From Gordonia crocea (lineage in GTDB: Bacteria; Actinomycetota; Actinomycetes; Mycobacteriales; Mycobacteriaceae), in contig NZ_BJOU01000001.1 of NCBI RefSeq assembly GCF_009932435.1, positions 992,001 through 1,056,000 of the forward strand: a stretch of DNA of 64,000 bases, read 5' to 3'. A model generated the notes under the pieces. The model was not told the origin of the DNA, did no database searches, and was given only the letters and a program-made list of their open reading frames with translations. This document shows, one piece after another, positions 18,475 to 25,085 of this stretch; positions within the stretch are counted from its first letter, which is position 1, and every line of letters starts with the position of its first letter. Made by a program: the position numbers and the translations under genes.

Positions 18475-18499
18475 GAGACGAAAGTCTAGATCCGTCTCA
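18474..18499. promoter_or_regulatory. Inverted repeat bracketing the mpaB-family promoter
   Basis: TGAGACG (18474-18480) and CGTCTCA (18493-18499) are perfect 7-bp inverted arms 12 nt apart. The minus-strand -10 box TAGACT lies between them, and the outer arm reaches the ATG. A repressor bound here would block transcription of the MpaB-family gene. No adjacent regulator is assigned. Confidence 0.5.
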
Positions 18500-18526
18500 C
18501 CGAGTAGTCAACGGCCTGTTCCGATA

Positions 18527-18625
18527 GGGCCCAGTCGACGAGATTGAGGGCCCACTCGGCGGAAATGAGGGCCCAGTCGACGAGATTGAGGGCCCAGTCG
18601 GCGGAAATGAGGGCCCAGTCGGCGA
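18527..18625. repeat. 21-bp tandem repeat array (alternating A/B units)
   Basis: Four full 21-nt units and a 15-nt fifth are arranged head to tail between the mpaB-family promoter and the pxpC stop codon. A units (18527-18547, 18569-18589) begin GGGCCCAGTCG and end ACGAGATTGA. B units (18548-18568, 18590-18610) begin GGGCCCA and end GCGGAAATGA, giving a 42-bp higher-order period. The last unit (18611-18625) runs into the pxpC stop. Each unit holds GGGCCC, itself palindromic. On the minus strand one frame reads as repeated DWAL heptapeptides but has no start of its own. I see no other copy in the window. Confidence 0.9.
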
Positions 18626-19492
18626 TTAGTCGACCAGGCGCAGGTGCACGACGTCGCCGGGGGTGAGCTGGCCGGCGCGGTCGAGTGACTCGGCGGTCAA
18701 CACGGCGGCCACCGGGTAACCGCCGGTCACCGGGTGATCCGGGCCGAAGAGCACCGGCTGACCGCTCGGCGGGACTTGGACCGAACCATGCGCGATGCCC
18801 TCGGACCGCAGTTCGGGCAACCCGGGCAGGTGCTCGAGGGCGGGGCCGTCGAGGCGGTCCAGGCGCACGCCGACCCGGTTGCTCGCCGGGTTGACCGTCC
18901 AGGTCCCGGTGAAGAGGGCCTCGGGATCGGCCAGACGATCGGCCCGCGGCCCGACGGTGGCGGTGAGGGTGACGGTCAGTCCATCGGGACCCGGTCGAGG
19001 GGCCCACTGGGTTGCCGGCCACTCGCCGGCGGCGGCCCCCACGGCGAGCCGGTCGCCGACGGCCAGCCGGGCGGGCCCCAATCCCGACAGGGTGTCGGTG
19101 GAGCGCGACCCCAGGGCCGCCTCGACGTCGAACCCGCCGCGCACCGCGAGGTAGACCCGGCAGCCGCGCGTCGGTGCCGCGACCCGCAAGTGCTGGCCGT
19201 CGCGCACGACGACGGTGGCGTTGGGCCCGGTGGGCCGGTCGCCGACGACGAGCCCGGCCTGCGCGCCCGTGGCCGCGACGGTGAGGTCCCCGTCGGCCCG
19301 CATGGCGAACCCGCCGTGGGTGATCTCGACGGCGGCCAGGTCCTCGGGATTGCCCACCAGCCGGTTGGCCAGGCGCAGGGATTCCCGATCCGCGGCACCG
19401 GACCGGGGTACGCCGAGATGGGCGTAGCCGCCGCGCCCGAGATCCTGGACGGTCGCCAGCGGTCCGGTGGCCAGCACCGTCACCGAGCTCAT
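18626..19492 (-). CDS. pxpC: 5-oxoprolinase subunit C / biotin-dependent carboxyltransferase family (PxpC)
   Basis: A 288-residue protein of the KipA / allophanate hydrolase subunit 2 family. With PxpA and PxpB it hydrolyses 5-oxoproline to glutamate using ATP. Family signals are VLATGPLATVQDLGRGGYAHLGVPRSGAAD at the N-terminus, the central RVYLAVRGGFDV and the C-terminal SDRxG-type region, here NPASNRVGVRLD followed by GSVQVPPSGQPVLFGPDHPVTGGYPV. It begins at ATG 19492, which overlaps the pxpB stop by 4 nt (ATGA), so the two subunits are coupled. No pxpA is nearby. The gene ends directly at the 21-bp repeat array. Confidence 0.87.
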   Translation of the reverse strand: MSSVTVLATGPLATVQDLGRGGYAHLGVPRSGAADRESLRLANRLVGNPEDLAAVEITHGGFAMRADGDLTVAATGAQAGLVVGDRPTGPNATVVVRDGQHLRVAAPTRGCRVYLAVRGGFDVEAALGSRSTDTLSGLGPARLAVGDRLAVGAAAGEWPATQWAPRPGPDGLTVTLTATVGPRADRLADPEALFTGTWTVNPASNRVGVRLDRLDGPALEHLPGLPELRSEGIAHGSVQVPPSGQPVLFGPDHPVTGGYPVAAVLTAESLDRAGQLTPGDVVHLRLVD

Positions 19493-20154
19493 CGCCCGGA
19501 CTCCCCGGCCGCGTCGCGGAACCACACGAACGTGCCGGCGGCCAACGGCGACGGGGGAGTGGCGGCTGCGTCCCAGAGCCGGGCCTCGGTGTGGCCCAAC
19601 AGATTCCAGCCGCCGGGACTGACCCCGGGGTAGACCGCGGAGTAGCCGGCGGCCACCGCGACCGACCCGGCGCCGACGCGCGGCCGGGATTCGGTGCGGC
19701 GGGGCAGCTCGCACGGCGGGCACCGGTCTTGCGGATCGTCGGGGACCAGGTAGCCGAACCCCGGGGCGAATCCCATGAACTCCACGCGCCACCGCGTGCC
19801 GGTGTGGCTGGCCACGACCGCCCCGGTCGTCCAGCCGAGTTCGCGGGCGACGTCGTGCAGGTCCGGGCCGTCGTAGTGCACCGTGATGACGACCTCGTCG
19901 GCGGGGACTTCGGCAGCCCGGTCCGACTCGGCCCGCAACGCCCGGTGCAGCGCCAGATCGTCGATCCCGTGCGCCGGCGAGCCCTGGACGAGGATCGTCG
20001 TCGCGGCCGGCACGATGTCGACGACACCGGGCAGGGCGCCCGCGTCGACCGCCGCCCGCAGGGCCACCGCGGCATCGGCCGCCGCCGCCCGAGGGGAGGG
20101 GGTGGCGTCGAAGTCCAGCAGCACTGCTCCTCGTCCGGCCGGTCGCTCCCGCAT
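19489..20154 (-). CDS. pxpB: 5-oxoprolinase subunit B family protein (PxpB / KipI-like)
   Basis: A 221-residue protein of the allophanate hydrolase subunit 1 / KipI family, partner of PxpC. The conserved block HDVARELGWTTGAVVASHTGT followed by EFMGFAPGFGYLVPDDP (about residues 128-144) is diagnostic, as are AAGYSAVYPGVSPGGWNLLGHTE (about 168-190) and a C-terminal proline-rich PPSPLAAGTFVWF. Length is normal. The N-terminal RGAVLLDFDATPSPRAA corresponds to the family's start. It is the first gene of a two-gene unit on the minus strand, divergent from gltA2. With no pxpA nearby, 5-oxoproline hydrolysis is probable but unproven. Confidence 0.85.
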   Translation of the reverse strand: MRERPAGRGAVLLDFDATPSPRAAAADAAVALRAAVDAGALPGVVDIVPAATTILVQGSPAHGIDDLALHRALRAESDRAAEVPADEVVITVHYDGPDLHDVARELGWTTGAVVASHTGTRWRVEFMGFAPGFGYLVPDDPQDRCPPCELPRRTESRPRVGAGSVAVAAGYSAVYPGVSPGGWNLLGHTEARLWDAAATPPSPLAAGTFVWFRDAAGESGR

Positions 20155-20230
20155 GCGACCAACCTAGCCGCTGGCGGTTCGCCGAGCCCGCGAACGCGAC
20201 CCGCGTGCGGCGGGCTCCGCGGCGAGAGGC

Positions 20231-20255
20231 TAGTTTGTAGGTGAAACTCTCACCT
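20231..20255 (+). promoter_or_regulatory. gltA2 promoter with inverted repeat at the transcription start
   Basis: TAGTTT (20231-20236) is a plausible -10 box. Just downstream, AGGTGAAACTCTCACCT (20239-20255) is a perfect inverted repeat with 6-bp arms and a 5-nt centre, covering the expected transcription start. A Shine-Dalgarno AAAGGGG precedes the GTG at 20272. The spacing is one base shorter than a CRP/GlxR site, so the binding factor is not identified. Confidence 0.5.
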
Positions 20256-20271
20256 GAGTAAAGGGGTCCTC

Positions 20272-21585
20272 GTGTCCGCTGAAAACAGCACAGCGACCGA
20301 CGCAGCCTCAGCGACGTTCACCTACCCCGGTGGGCAGCTGGAGCTTCCGATTCTTCCCGCAACAGAGGGAAGCGATTCGGTGGCGTTGGGTAATTTCCTG
20401 GCGCAAACCGGGTTGACGACCTACGACGGAGGATTCGTCAACACGGCGGCGACCAAATCGTCGATCACCTACATCGACGGCGACGCCGGCATCCTCCGGT
20501 ACCGCGGCATCCCCATCGACCAGCTGGCGGGGCGGTCGACGTTCATCGAGGTCAGCTACCTGCTGATCCACGGTGAGCTGCCGACGCAGGCCCAACTCGA
20601 CGACTTCACCGAGCGGATCCAGCGCCACACCCTGCTGCACGAGGACCTCAAACGGTTCTTCGACGGCTTCCCGCGCAACGCGCACCCGATGCCGGTCGTC
20701 TCCTCGGCGGCCAACGCGCTGTCGGCGTACTACCCGGATTCGCTGGACCCCAAGGATCCCGAGCAGGTCGAACTGTCGACGATCCGCCTGCTGGCCAAGC
20801 TGCCGACCATCGCGGCCTACGCCTACAAGAAGTCGGTCGGGCAGCCGTTCCTCTACCCGGACAACTCGCTGGGATTGGTGGAGAACTTCCTGCGCCTGAC
20901 CTTCGGCTTCCCCGCCGAGCCCTACGAGGTGAACCCCGAGGTCGCCAAGGCCCTGGACATGTTGTTCATCCTGCACGCCGACCATGAGCAGAACTGTTCG
21001 ACGTCGACGGTGCGCCTCGTCGGCTCGTCGCAGGCCAACCTCTTCACGTCGGTCTCGGCCGGCATCAACGCGCTGTGGGGACCGCTGCACGGCGGCGCCA
21101 ACCAGGCGGTGCTCGAGATGCTCGAGGACATCCAGCGCAGCGGCGGCGACACCGCCGACTTCATGCGCCGGGTGAAGAACAAGGAAGACGGTGTGAAGCT
21201 CATGGGCTTCGGGCACCGCGTCTACAAGAACTACGACCCGCGCGCGGCCATCGTCAAGAAGACCGCCGACCAGATCCTGGAATCCCTCGGCGTCTCCGAC
21301 GAGCTGCTCGACATCGCCAAGGGCCTGGAAGAGGTCGCCCTGAACGACGACTACTTCATCGAGCGCAAGCTCTACCCGAACGTCGACTTCTACACCGGCG
21401 TCATCTACCGGGCGATGGGCTTCCCGACGCGCATGTTCACCGTGCTGTTCGCGCTGGGCCGCCTTCCCGGCTGGATCGCCCACTGGCGCGAAATGCACAA
21501 CGATCCGACCACGAAGATCGGCCGCCCGCGCCAGCTGTACACCGGCTACACCGAGCGCGACTACGTCGAGATGGGAAAGCGGTAA
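20272..21585 (+). CDS. gltA2: Citrate synthase (GltA2)
   Basis: A 437-residue citrate synthase, the main TCA-cycle enzyme in mycobacteria (Rv0896). Catalytic residues are all present: His273 (GPLHGGAN), His315 (GFGHRVYKN) and Asp372 (NVDFYTGV), with His238 in HADHEQNCSTSTVR. The N-terminal extension LELPILPATEGSDSVAL is typical of the hexameric GltA class. Start GTG 20272 has a AAAGGGG ribosome-binding site and an inverted repeat upstream that may be an operator. An FKBP gene follows after 5 nt, so the two are cotranscribed. A second, divergent-type citrate synthase (CitA) lies 5 kb to the left. Confidence 0.95.
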   Translation: MSAENSTATDAASATFTYPGGQLELPILPATEGSDSVALGNFLAQTGLTTYDGGFVNTAATKSSITYIDGDAGILRYRGIPIDQLAGRSTFIEVSYLLIHGELPTQAQLDDFTERIQRHTLLHEDLKRFFDGFPRNAHPMPVVSSAANALSAYYPDSLDPKDPEQVELSTIRLLAKLPTIAAYAYKKSVGQPFLYPDNSLGLVENFLRLTFGFPAEPYEVNPEVAKALDMLFILHADHEQNCSTSTVRLVGSSQANLFTSVSAGINALWGPLHGGANQAVLEMLEDIQRSGGDTADFMRRVKNKEDGVKLMGFGHRVYKNYDPRAAIVKKTADQILESLGVSDELLDIAKGLEEVALNDDYFIERKLYPNVDFYTGVIYRAMGFPTRMFTVLFALGRLPGWIAHWREMHNDPTTKIGRPRQLYTGYTERDYVEMGKR

Positions 21586-21590
21586 CAATC

Positions 21591-21959
21591 ATGGCGAACC
21601 TGGACAAGCCCGAGATCGAGTTCCCGGAGGGCCCGGCCCCCGCGGAGCTGGAAATCAGCGACATCGTCGTCGGCGACGGGGAGGAGGCCCTGCCCGGCTC
21701 GACGGTCGACGTGCACTACGTCGGCGTCGAGTACGACAGCGGCGAGGAGTTCGACTCGTCGTGGGGGCGCGGCGAGTCCGTCGCCTTCCCGCTGCAGCGC
21801 CTGATCCCGGGCTGGCAGGAGGGGATCCCCGGCATGAAGGTCGGCGGACGCCGCCGCCTGACGGTCCCGCCGCAGCTCGCCTACGGCCCCGAGGGCGCCG
21901 GTCACCGGCTGTCGGGCAAGACCCTGGTCTTTGTGATCGACCTGCTCGGCGTCAGCTGA
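21591..21959 (+). CDS. FKBP-type peptidyl-prolyl cis-trans isomerase
   Basis: A 122-residue single-domain FKBP that accelerates proline isomerisation during protein folding. Recognisable blocks are VDVHYVGVEYDSGEEFDSSW, FPLQRLIPGWQEGIPGMKVGGRRRLTVPP with the conserved Trp and Ile of the drug/proline pocket, LAYGPEGAG and the final TLVFVIDLLGV strand. No signal peptide or membrane anchor is seen, so it is cytoplasmic. It starts at ATG 21591, five nt after gltA2, with GGGAAAG as ribosome-binding site inside the end of gltA2. Cotranscription with citrate synthase is likely; a functional link is not evident. Confidence 0.92.
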   Translation: MANLDKPEIEFPEGPAPAELEISDIVVGDGEEALPGSTVDVHYVGVEYDSGEEFDSSWGRGESVAFPLQRLIPGWQEGIPGMKVGGRRRLTVPPQLAYGPEGAGHRLSGKTLVFVIDLLGVS

Positions 21960-21992
21960 GCCGCACTACCTCAGCAACCGACCGGCACGCTG

Positions 21993-22430
21993 TCAGCTCA
22001 ACGGCTGCGGCGGCCGGTCGTTGCGCATCGCGCAGGTCGCGGTGGCGCGCTCGCCGTAACCGGTGCGGGCGATCTTCAGCTTGTGGTTGACGGTGAGCTT
22101 GCAGCTGGCGCGCTTGCCCTCCTGCGAGATCTTCACCGCGAGGATCTGCTGCGGAACCGCACTGCGGAACGAGATGGTCCGGTGGTAGCGGCCGTCCGGC
22201 AGGCGCTCGTCCTGGCGGAAGTTGAAGTGGCGCTGGCGCAGGATATTGCCGCCGTTGAAGTACGACACCGTCGTCCACGTCGTGTCCGAATAGACGTCGA
22301 AGGTGATCAGGTCGCCCTTGCCGGGGTAACGCCAGCTGGCGTCGGCCTCGCCCGCGGTGGCGACGCCGACGAAGGCGCCCACACCGATAAAAGCAGCCAC
22401 AGCGGTCATTCCCAGGATCGGCTTGCGCAT
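21993..22430 (-). CDS. Secreted MmpS-like small protein
   Basis: A 145-residue exported protein. The N-terminus MRKPILGMTAVAAFIGVGAFVGVATAGEADA is a signal peptide or single membrane anchor. The remaining ~110 residues look like the beta-sandwich of MmpS siderophore/lipid-transport accessory proteins: LITFDVYSD, VSYFNGGN, a Q-I-L-A-V-K-I strand, a Cys in RASCKLTVN and a second Cys in ATATC near the end, which could form the family's disulfide. No MmpL transporter is nearby. I prefer ATG 22430 to an upstream in-frame ATG (22490) because it gives a clean signal peptide and lies 8 nt after TAGACT (22439-22444, minus strand). Confidence 0.68.
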   Translation of the reverse strand: MRKPILGMTAVAAFIGVGAFVGVATAGEADASWRYPGKGDLITFDVYSDTTWTTVSYFNGGNILRQRHFNFRQDERLPDGRYHRTISFRSAVPQQILAVKISQEGKRASCKLTVNHKLKIARTGYGERATATCAMRNDRPPQPLS

Positions 22431-22438
22431 GGGTAGGA

Positions 22439-22481
22439 AGTCTAGCCATACCCGGCGTCCCCGGGCTCGGGGCGGTAGGTT
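22439..22481. promoter_or_regulatory. Divergent leaderless promoters (mmpS-like / echA6)
   Basis: On the minus strand TAGACT (22439-22444) lies 8 nt before the ATG at 22430. On the plus strand TAGGTT (22476-22481) lies 7 nt before the ATG at 22489. Both genes therefore look leaderless, and the two promoters lie back to back within 58 nt. Confidence 0.5.
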
Positions 22482-22488
22482 ATCGGCC

Positions 22489-23220
22489 ATGATTCACAGC
22501 TCAACATCGGATTCAGTCGTCACGATCGAACTCGACCGTTCGTCGAAGCGCAACGCGCTCGACGAGCAGATGGTCAGCGGACTCGCCGAGGCTTTCGCGG
22601 CCGCAGTCGACGGTGGTGCGCGCGCCATCGTGCTCACCGGACGGGGCTCGGTCTTCTGTGCGGGTGCGGACTTGTCGGGGCCGGTCTACGACAAGGACTT
22701 CCTGGATCAACTCGTCATCACTTTGCAGCAGATCGAGTCGACGCCGGTTCCGGTGATCGCCGCGCTCAACGGCGCCGCACTCGGTGCGGGCCTGCAGCTG
22801 GCCATGGCGGCCGACTTGCGCGTCATGGTCCCCGAGGCGCTGGCCGGTATCCCGGCCGCGAAGATCGGCGTCGCCGTCGACGAGTGGACGATTCGCCGCC
22901 TGGTCTCCCTCGTCGGTGCCGGCCACGCCCGCGGCATGCTGATCGGGTGTGAGCCGCTCACCGCGGACCGTGCGCTGTCGGTGGGGTTCGCCAACCGGAT
23001 CGGCGACCTCGAGCAGGCGCAGCAGTGGGCGGCGACGATCGCGGCGCTGGCACCGCTGACCCTGCAGCACTACAAGCTCGTGCTCAACGGCGACGGGGCG
23101 CGCGACGCGGCGCCCGAGGACCGGCTCGAGGCGATGATGCGGGCGTGGTCGAGCGAGGACCTCGCCGAAGGGCGCACCGCACGAACCGAACGACGGACGC
23201 CGGTTTTCCACGGTCGCTGA
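22489..23220 (+). CDS. echA6: EchA6-like enoyl-CoA hydratase-fold protein (non-catalytic type)
   Basis: A 243-residue crotonase-fold protein that matches mycobacterial EchA6 (Rv0905) in length and sequence. EchA6 binds acyl-CoA and is thought to shuttle fatty acyl chains to the FAS-II/mycolate machinery rather than hydrate enoyl-CoA. The oxyanion-hole stretches FCAGADLSG (56-64) and NGAALGAGL (94-102) are present. Where active hydratases have PGAGGTQRL with a catalytic Glu, this protein has KIGVAVDEWTIRRL (residues 125-138), similar to EchA6. This argues for mycolic-acid metabolism in the organism. A TAGGTT box 7 nt before ATG 22489 suggests a leaderless mRNA. Confidence 0.82.
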   Translation: MIHSSTSDSVVTIELDRSSKRNALDEQMVSGLAEAFAAAVDGGARAIVLTGRGSVFCAGADLSGPVYDKDFLDQLVITLQQIESTPVPVIAALNGAALGAGLQLAMAADLRVMVPEALAGIPAAKIGVAVDEWTIRRLVSLVGAGHARGMLIGCEPLTADRALSVGFANRIGDLEQAQQWAATIAALAPLTLQHYKLVLNGDGARDAAPEDRLEAMMRAWSSEDLAEGRTARTERRTPVFHGR

Positions 23221-23239
23221 CCTGTCGTAACCTGGCCGG

Positions 23240-23280
23240 CGCGCCCGAGGGGGCGCGTCGGGATCCGGGCGTCCGCCCGG
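23240..23280. terminator. Two adjacent GC-rich hairpins after echA6
   Basis: CGCGCCC (23240-23246) pairs with GGGCGCG (23251-23257) around a GAGG loop. CCGGGCG (23265-23271) then pairs with CGCCCGG (23274-23280). Both stems are 7 bp and perfect. No T-tract follows, as is common in high-GC actinobacteria. They probably end echA6 transcription, but they could be a leader structure of the small membrane gene starting at 23309. Confidence 0.5.
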
Positions 23281-23308
23281 GCCGGCCACGTTGTGAGGGG
23301 AATCGTCA

Positions 23309-23752
23309 ATGACCGATCAGGTCGAGTCCAAGCCAGCCGTCTACCAAGGGTTTTCCATCGGTGCGATCGTCGTGCTGATCGGTGCCGTGATCACCCTGGC
23401 GTCCTACCTGCTCACCTGGTGGGAGAAGGCCGACGAGGGGGTGACGGTCTCCGGGCTGGGAAACGTGTCGCCGCACACCTATGAGTTCCACTCCGGCAAG
23501 TTGCACTGGGCGGCACTCGCGGGTGCGATCGTGCTCATCATCGTCGCCGTCGCACGACTGATCGGCAAGTACACCGACGAGTGGCAGAAGGCGACGGTCT
23601 TCGCCACCGCGGCGGCGCTGGTCGGAGCGGGCTACGCCCTGTTCGCCCCCGCCGGTGAGGGGTTCTCGACGACGACCGGCGTGTACGTCGTCACCGCCGG
23701 TGCCGTCATCGCGGCCGCCGGTGCGGCGCTGATCGCCTTCGCCAAGCGCTGA
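23309..23752 (+). CDS. Small four-helix membrane protein, unknown function
   Basis: A 147-residue protein with four predicted transmembrane helices, at about residues 16-37, 65-86, 97-113 and 124-144. A short extracytoplasmic loop (WWEKADEGVTVSGLGNVSPHTYEFHSGKLHW) lies between helices 1 and 2. It resembles the four-span membrane proteins common in mycolate-lineage actinobacteria, none with a known role. ATG 23309 follows GTGAGGGGAA, a good ribosome-binding site. It is convergent with the lactone oxidase gene and separate from echA6 because of the hairpins between them. Confidence 0.72.
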   Translation: MTDQVESKPAVYQGFSIGAIVVLIGAVITLASYLLTWWEKADEGVTVSGLGNVSPHTYEFHSGKLHWAALAGAIVLIIVAVARLIGKYTDEWQKATVFATAAALVGAGYALFAPAGEGFSTTTGVYVVTAGAVIAAAGAALIAFAKR

Positions 23753-23771
23753 CCCGACCGTCGCACGGCGG

Positions 23772-25085
23772 TCAGTCGCCGAGCACGCGGGCGAGGTAGT
23801 CGTTGGTGAAGACGCGCTCGGGGTCATACCGGTCGCGCACCGCGCGGAACTCGTCGAACCGCGGGTACACCGTGCGGAGGTACTCGGCATCGCGCGTGTG
23901 CATCTTGCCCCAGTGGGGGCGGCCGCCGTGCCCGGTCAGGATCTCTTCGACGTCGGCGAAATAGGCCGCCGAGTCGGCGGGGTCATCACGGTAATAGCGG
24001 TGCACGGCGATGTAGCCGCTCTCGCGCCCGGCCGCCGTGGACAGCATCAGCTCGTCCGCGGCGGCCGCGCGCACCTCGATCGGGAAGCTCACGCGGTAGC
24101 GGCGCCGGTCGATCATGGCTCGGATCTCGCGCAGCGCCTCGGGGACCTCGGCCACGGGGATGGCGTACTCCATCTCCCGGAACCGCACGGCGCGGTCGGA
24201 GATGAACACGTTGGTCGACGAGTCGACGATGGTGCGCGCCGACAGTGCGCGGCCGCTGAGCTGGTTGATGGCGGGGACCACAGTCGGCACCGACCGCCCG
24301 ACGGCGCAGAGCAGTCCGAAGAGTTTGTTCGACAGCACCTCGTCGTCGATGTAGCGCCGTACCCGGGACGGCCCGCTGGGCGCCGCCGAGGTGGGCAGCC
24401 GCGTGTTGGTCTTGGTCAGGCAGCAGTCGGTGTGGGGGAACCAGTAGAACTCGTAGTGGTCGATCGAGGAGATTGAATCGGACCAACCGGCGAGGACGTC
24501 GTCGAACCGGCCGGGGGCCTCGTCGGCCCGCAGGTGGAAGGCCGGGACGCCCCGCAGGGTGATGTCGACCAGGACGCCGAGGGCCCCGAGGCCCAGGGCA
24601 ACCGCGGCCAGGTCGGGTTCGCCCTCGGCGACGGTGACGGTTTCGCCGCGGCCGTCGACGAGGGTGGCGCCCACGATCTGGGTGCTGATGCCGCCGAAGG
24701 CCAGGCCGGTGCCGTGCGTGCCGGTGGAGGTGGCGCCGGAGATGGTCTGCCGGTCGACGTCTCCCAGGTTGGCCATGGCCAGGCCCATCGGTGCCAGGAG
24801 GGCCGGAATCTCGTGCAGGTGGGTGCCTGCGGCGAGGGTGACCCGCGAGGCGTCGGGATCGGCCGAGACGATGCCGCGCAACCCCGACAGCCGGAGTTGG
24901 ATATCGGTGGGCACCCCGATGCCGCTGAAGCTGTGGCCGGCGCCGATCGGCTTGATCCGGTGCCCGGTGGCGCGGGCCTGCGCGACGATCGCGCGCACCT
25001 CGTCGACGGTCGCCGGGGTCTGCACGGTCGGGTCGGCGGACTCGGTACGGCCCCAGTTCTGCCAGTGCGCGGTGGTTCCGGTCAT
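23772..25085 (-). CDS. FAD-linked sugar-1,4-lactone oxidase (arabinono/gulono-lactone oxidase family)
   Basis: A 437-residue flavoprotein of the vanillyl-alcohol-oxidase superfamily. The FAD-binding N-terminal domain contains IGAGHSFSGIG (residues 47-57; family usually SGHSFT) and GDVDRQTISGATSTGTHGTG. The C-terminal ALO domain ends with the HWGK motif in GGRPHWGKMHT, needed for oxidase/dehydrogenase activity in this family. The nearest named relative I know is M. tuberculosis Rv1771, an L-gulono-1,4-lactone dehydrogenase. ATG 25085 overlaps the stop of the PLP-aldolase gene in ATGA, so the two are translationally coupled and probably act on related sugar or amino-sugar acids. The true substrate is unproven. 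Confidence 0.83.
   Translation of the reverse strand: MTGTTAHWQNWGRTESADPTVQTPATVDEVRAIVAQARATGHRIKPIGAGHSFSGIGVPTDIQLRLSGLRGIVSADPDASRVTLAAGTHLHEIPALLAPMGLAMANLGDVDRQTISGATSTGTHGTGLAFGGISTQIVGATLVDGRGETVTVAEGEPDLAAVALGLGALGVLVDITLRGVPAFHLRADEAPGRFDDVLAGWSDSISSIDHYEFYWFPHTDCCLTKTNTRLPTSAAPSGPSRVRRYIDDEVLSNKLFGLLCAVGRSVPTVVPAINQLSGRALSARTIVDSSTNVFISDRAVRFREMEYAIPVAEVPEALREIRAMIDRRRYRVSFPIEVRAAAADELMLSTAAGRESGYIAVHRYYRDDPADSAAYFADVEEILTGHGGRPHWGKMHTRDAEYLRTVYPRFDEFRAVRDRYDPERVFTNDYLARVLGD

Noticed and set aside
18486..18625. A DWAL-repeat peptide encoded by the 21-bp repeats
   Set aside because: The minus-strand frame has no start codon or ribosome-binding site of its own and lies after the pxpC stop. 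I keep the DNA repeat but not a protein.
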